A program made the translations under genes and the position numbers. From assembly GCA_934427095.1 (NCBI GenBank), contig CAKRYM010000046.1:1-9409 (forward strand): a stretch of DNA of 9,409 nt. The letters run 5' to 3'. This DNA comes from an uncultured Bacillota bacterium. Its GTDB lineage: Bacteria > Bacillota > Dehalobacteriia > UBA4068. Under the pieces are notes generated by a model. It was not told the origin of the DNA. It saw nothing but the letters and a program-made list of their open reading frames with translations, and did not search any database. Positions 6,677-9,409 of this stretch are shown here, in pieces. How positions within the stretch are numbered: position 1 is the first letter of the stretch; the number at the start of each line of letters is the position of its first letter.

Positions 6677-7921
6677 TTAATTGGTCTTACCAACCACTTC
6701 GTTCAGCCAAATTTCCGTAATGATACTTTCAATAGCAGCGGAGTATTCTGGTAGCCGTTTTTCCACCATCTCTTCAGCTGGAACATTATTGGGCCCCAAA
6801 TCAATAGATTCAAACAAAGCCAAATCCTCATCAGAAAGTTTGGTTAAGTCTGTAACATAAGGTTCTTCCCCAATTTCCAGCTTTGCTGCTTGCATCTCAG
6901 GACTGAGCATTTCGTTGATGGCTACCAAAGCCCCAGCTACATTAGGTGAGTTATATGGAATGGCATAATAACTAGTATTGCCAACCGTACCATTTTCAAA
7001 TAAAAAGGCACGTGTCGTTTCTGTATAAATACCTTTCTTGATATTTCCTCCAACGTCATAAGGGCCATAACTCATCATCAATACCAACTCGCCATTGATG
7101 AACATGCTGTCTAAATCCGTTAAATCCGCGGGGAAAGTCGTGCCCTCGTTCCAAAGATAAGGATTTAACTCTCGCAAATATTCCATTGCAGGCGCCACGG
7201 CTGCATAAACCGTATCGTAATCTTCCTCCATATCCATGAATTGCTCATATCCGCAAATATCATAAATAATCGTGCGCAGAAAAGCAGCGCCTGTAAAATG
7301 CTCACTAGAAGGATAGGTCACCTGTCCTGGGTATTTTTTTACGAATTCCAGCAATTCTTCGGCATTGGCCGGGGTTTCCGGCGTCACCGCTTCATCATTG
7401 ATGAAAATAAACTGCGCAGTGGAAAAAGGAGTTTCATATCCTTCAATAGGATAGGAAAAATCAAAATCGGTGTCATTGGCTTCCAAATCCAAAGTCGTTG
7501 CGTAATTAGGTAAATAGGTATTATACGGACCAAAAAGCAGGCCATTTTCTTTCATGGTACGAAAGTTGACCCCATTGATCCAACAAATATCATATGTACC
7601 CTCAGTAACGCCAGCTTCTTTTTCCGTGGCCAGCTGGGTGACAAACTCAAGCCCCTGGATGTATTCTAAGGTAATATCATATTTTTCTTTCAATGTCTCG
7701 GCAAAAGGCCCCATAATCCATTCATTCAGGGCATCATCCCCGCCGTAGCCGCCTAAAACTACCGTAGTGCCACGGGCGGCATCTACCACGGCATCCCAGT
7801 TAGATAGTTCATCGGCAGTCAATGCCTGTCCTTCCCCACTTTCCGGGGTTACCTCTTCGCCACAAGCCGCTAAAACAATCATTACAAAAACCGTCAACAA
7901 CAATATGACCAATTTCTTCAT
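6677..7921 (-). CDS. ABC transporter solute-binding lipoprotein, YnjB family
   Basis: Extracytoplasmic substrate-binding protein of the importer, anchored as a lipoprotein. Residues 1-20 are a lipoprotein signal: MKK, a hydrophobic stretch and the lipobox LAAC with the lipidated Cys at 20; an acidic, Glu-rich linker follows. The motifs DICWINGVNF (111-120) and GLLFGP (127-132) recall E. coli YnjB, a family distinct from ordinary thiamine- or iron-binding proteins of the same fold, and GGYGGDDALNEWI (57-69) is the kind of N-terminal segment expected there. Length is 414 residues, close to full. The ATG at 7921 follows the purine-rich AAGGAGAAGGAAGGATA. It lies 36 bases after the phosphatidyltransferase stop and 57 bases before the first permease frame, fitting one operon. 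The ligand is unknown. The gene looks intact. Confidence 0.9.
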   Translation of the reverse strand: MKKLVILLLTVFVMIVLAACGEEVTPESGEGQALTADELSNWDAVVDAARGTTVVLGGYGGDDALNEWIMGPFAETLKEKYDITLEYIQGLEFVTQLATEKEAGVTEGTYDICWINGVNFRTMKENGLLFGPYNTYLPNYATTLDLEANDTDFDFSYPIEGYETPFSTAQFIFINDEAVTPETPANAEELLEFVKKYPGQVTYPSSEHFTGAAFLRTIIYDICGYEQFMDMEEDYDTVYAAVAPAMEYLRELNPYLWNEGTTFPADLTDLDSMFINGELVLMMSYGPYDVGGNIKKGIYTETTRAFLFENGTVGNTSYYAIPYNSPNVAGALVAINEMLSPEMQAAKLEIGEEPYVTDLTKLSDEDLALFESIDLGPNNVPAEEMVEKRLPEYSAAIESIITEIWLNEVVGKTN

Positions 7922-7957
7922 TATCCTTCCTTCTCCTTTCTCCTGGATAGCTTTCGC

Positions 7958-8452
7958 TTATTTTTCCCCCGCCTCTGATTGGCTAAGTTTAAATAAACGA
8001 AACGATTCCCATAGCCGCTGAGCAATGGTAAAGGCAATTAATCCTGTATAAATCCAAGTTAGCGTGATTAGTGCCTGCTGAAACAACATCATCAGGCTAA
8101 AAGCGATAAACCCTTCTGTCCGTTCCATCAATCCCGCCTGATAATAAAAGCTTTTCTTCCCCTTAACATTAGCAAACATGCCCGTGGTCAAAAACACCGT
8201 CATGGAAATAAGAATTGCAGAAACTAACCCCAACAAAGGAAGTAAAGCATCAGGATGACGCAAAGCCAAGGCCCAAACCAAAGAAAGCCCTACTACACGG
8301 TCACAAATAATATCGATCTGTGCCCCCATCAAGCTACTGGTGCCAGAAGCTCTCGCCATTTCCCCATCAACTGCATCCAATAAACCAGAAAACCACAGAA
8401 TCAAAAAAGCCCAAAATGGTTTCTGTAAATAAAGCAATACACCGCTGCCCAT
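7958..8452 (-). CDS. CDP-alcohol phosphatidyltransferase, YnjF-like, N-terminally truncated
   Basis: Membrane enzyme family that joins a CDP-linked lipid (or CDP-alcohol) to an alcohol. The family signature D-x2-DG-x2-AR-x8-G-x3-D-x3-D is perfect: Asp26, Asp29, Gly30, Ala33, Arg34, Gly43, Asp47 and Asp51, so the metal and CDP site is intact. About four further hydrophobic segments follow, to residue 164. Homologues carry roughly 40 more residues with another amphipathic or membrane segment before this point, and the ATG at 8452 has no ribosome binding site, so this Met is probably internal and the true 5' end is missing. Immediately upstream, overlapping in another frame, is the CCG-domain gene. 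The position next to a YnjB-type binding protein mirrors E. coli ynjF beside ynjBCD. The alcohol substrate cannot be deduced. Confidence 0.82.
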   Translation of the reverse strand: MGSGVLLYLQKPFWAFLILWFSGLLDAVDGEMARASGTSSLMGAQIDIICDRVVGLSLVWALALRHPDALLPLLGLVSAILISMTVFLTTGMFANVKGKKSFYYQAGLMERTEGFIAFSLMMLFQQALITLTWIYTGLIAFTIAQRLWESFRLFKLSQSEAGEK

Positions 8453-8832
8453 TCTCGCAATTCATTGCTGCAATTTGGACAAGCGGTATAAACCTGCTTT
8501 ACACCATGTTTCTGCAAAATTTGTCGGATTCTCATTTGCCTGGCTTCGGCCTTTTGAGGAAAAAGATAACGACTAGGTTGTCCACAACAACAAGTACAAA
8601 CACCGATTTTGGGTTCTGCCCGCTGTAACACCGACCAGGTCTTCTCCAAAATTTGCGGATCCAAATTCATTAAAGCACAGCCTGGCCAAAATACTGCCGG
8701 TGCAGTGTCACAATAAAGAAATAATGGACTAAAGGATAATACCTGATGAAGCCGCATGCCCCAAGCGCTAGCCTTATTCATGGCTTTCCGTCCGCATAGA
8801 GGTTGTGGACAAATCTGCAGCACAAGGTTCAC
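8401..8832 (-). CDS. CCG-domain (heterodisulfide-reductase type) Fe-S protein, truncated at both ends
   Basis: Cysteine-rich CCG domain as found in HdrB, GlpC, LutA and related redox proteins, where it binds an iron-sulfur cluster or a thiol substrate. Cys52 (FWPGC), the CC of CCCGQP (82-83) and CPNC (118-121) have the spacing C-x29-CC-x34-C-x2-C, near the family pattern. Two more cysteines (8 and 13, ICPQPLCG) may be the end of a ferredoxin-like cluster. True sequence ends at about residue 127 (NELRE); residues 128-143 read through the phosphatidyltransferase gene in another frame. The 5' end is also suspect: the listed start is a GTG at 8832 without a clear ribosome site, an in-frame stop lies just upstream, and the sequence changes character there. 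It is likely a redox or Fe-S protein of the same operon; the partner is unknown. Confidence 0.7.
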   Translation of the reverse strand: MNLVLQICPQPLCGRKAMNKASAWGMRLHQVLSFSPLFLYCDTAPAVFWPGCALMNLDPQILEKTWSVLQRAEPKIGVCTCCCGQPSRYLFPQKAEARQMRIRQILQKHGVKQVYTACPNCSNELREWAAVYCFIYRNHFGLF

Positions 8833-8882
8833 CTTGAGAAAGACCTACCCCTGTTCCAGCGGCCGCTTTAGCTGTTGCGTCC

Positions 8883-9026
8883 ATTACCATTCCCTTCTTT
8901 TCCGCAGGCGGCAGCAATATGGTCAGTTCTTATATCCTGACCGGGCTGGTGCTCAGCATTTATCGATATAAGGACATCTTACCGGGAAAGCCGGTAAAAC
9001 GAATGCATCCGGCATCTGCGGAATAA
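8883..9026 (+). pseudogene. C-terminal fragment of a SEDS family protein (FtsW/RodA/SpoVE type)
   Basis: The plus-strand frame ending at the TAA 9024-9026 encodes ITIPFFSAGGSNMVSSYIL followed by a last hydrophobic segment and a short basic tail (SIYRYKDILPGKPVKRM). This matches the C-terminal end of SEDS peptidoglycan glycosyltransferases (the TLPFxSYGGSS region and last membrane helix), which build cell wall during division, elongation or sporulation. The frame hits a TGA at 8835-8837 and the residues before about 8883 do not resemble the family, so some 300 upstream codons are absent. There is no start codon with a ribosome site; an internal ATG lies at 8919. Only 38 bases separate it from the next gene, which suggests they form an operon in the source genome. 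Confidence 0.65.
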
Positions 9027-9049
9027 GGCGCAGAAGTGCCGCAGAATCT

Positions 9050-9054
9050 GGAGG
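9050..9054 (+). promoter_or_regulatory. Ribosome binding site of the last gene
   Basis: GGAGG lies ten bases before the ATG at 9065 and thirteen before the ATG at 9068. It supports a real start here. Confidence 0.7.
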
Positions 9055-9064
9055 AAAAATATTC

Positions 9065-9409
9065 ATGATGACAGTGGAAGAGTTGAAAAAAGAAGGAGCC
9101 ATCTATTTTGAAAAAGTGACGGATGGCATGCAGCAGTATGAAAATCAGATTATCCGGATGAATGCATTTCAGGCGGTGGATAAATTTATGGAAATGTGGG
9201 AAATGCTCGGCTGCAAAAATATGTATGTGGATTTCTACTATTTTACATTGCCGGAGCAGGCACGGCAGCAGATCGATACCGTACTGACGTATCAGGAATT
9301 GGAATACATCCATCAGATGAAGCATGAAGAAGGACAGGTACTGTTCCCTGTCAATGAAATTTTACTTTCTATCTGTGCAAAGCTGAATGCAACGGAGATG
9401 CTGTTCTGC
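9065..9409 (+). CDS. Unrecognised cytoplasmic protein, cut by the window end
   Basis: A plus-strand frame of 115 codons is open to the last base of the window. I do not recognise the family. The product begins MMTVEELKKEGAIYFEKVTDG, has no signal peptide or membrane segment, is rich in Met, Glu, Gln and aromatic residues and looks largely helical (YENQIIRMNAFQAVDKFMEM; LPEQARQQIDTVLTYQELEY). A single Cys in LGCKNMYVDFYYF and one each in SICAKL and LFC are visible. GGAGG before the ATG pair makes it a credible gene, with 9065 or 9068 as start. It follows the SEDS fragment by 38 bases on the same strand and is probably co-transcribed with it. A minus-strand frame at 8960-9325 is its shadow. Confidence 0.75.
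   Translation, partial: MMTVEELKKEGAIYFEKVTDGMQQYENQIIRMNAFQAVDKFMEMWEMLGCKNMYVDFYYFTLPEQARQQIDTVLTYQELEYIHQMKHEEGQVLFPVNEILLSICAKLNATEMLFC

Noticed and set aside
8774..8884. Minus-strand 36-codon ORF starting ATG at 8884 (MDATAKAAAGTGVG...), preceded by a purine-rich AAGGGA
   Set aside because: It could be a frameshifted native 5' end of the CCG gene, but it resembles no family I know and its supposed ribosome site lies inside the SEDS coding sequence. Not supported enough to annotate.
8756..8971. Plus-strand 71-codon ORF
   Set aside because: Runs antisense to the CCG gene and out of frame through the SEDS tail; arginine/histidine/cysteine-rich shadow translation.

Overview
The window looks like gut-type Bacillota DNA: Gram-positive style Shine-Dalgarno sites (AGGAG, GGAGG), a lipoprotein solute-binding protein, SLH surface-layer motifs and a SEDS-protein tail. 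It probably does not come from one intact chromosome segment. Several genes stop or start abruptly at points where two unrelated or non-adjacent coding sequences meet, and three blocks of different character can be told apart.

Left block (1-2460, + strand): a long reading frame that starts like a GNAT acetyltransferase and switches after about 70 codons into a repeat-rich surface protein (repeat-domain end, Ig-like part, InlB-type B-repeat, SLH). The SLH region is broken near 1957: the end of the first SLH motif and the start of the second are missing, and the remainder continues in another frame to 2373. A hairpin with flanking A- and T-tracts follows at 2392-2452.

Middle block (2589-8832, all - strand, listed in order of transcription): a truncated Cys-rich CCG-domain Fe-S-type protein; a CDP-alcohol phosphatidyltransferase missing its N-terminus; a lipoprotein solute-binding protein of the YnjB type; two ABC permeases; an ABC ATPase; a hairpin; an RluD/RluA-family pseudouridine synthase split by a one-base frameshift; and upp (uracil phosphoribosyltransferase) with its own promoter. 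The binding protein, permeases, ATPase and phosphatidyltransferase match in content the E. coli ynjB-ynjC-ynjD...ynjF neighbourhood, a conserved transport locus whose substrate I do not know to be established. The two permeases and the ATPase are translationally coupled by stop/start overlaps.

Right block (about 8883-9409, + strand): the C-terminal 47 codons of a SEDS family protein (FtsW/RodA/SpoVE type), then an unrecognised small protein that runs off the window end. The 5' ends of the CCG gene (- strand) and of the SEDS gene (+ strand) are both missing where the two blocks meet, so this is a rearrangement or assembly join.

There is no gene-free stretch over 300 bases. I saw no tRNA, rRNA, CRISPR array, insertion sequence or phage gene. 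The best candidate for under-described biology is the Ynj-like transporter plus phosphatidyltransferase plus CCG-protein cluster; the most striking feature of the raw sequence is its series of gene-breaking joins.
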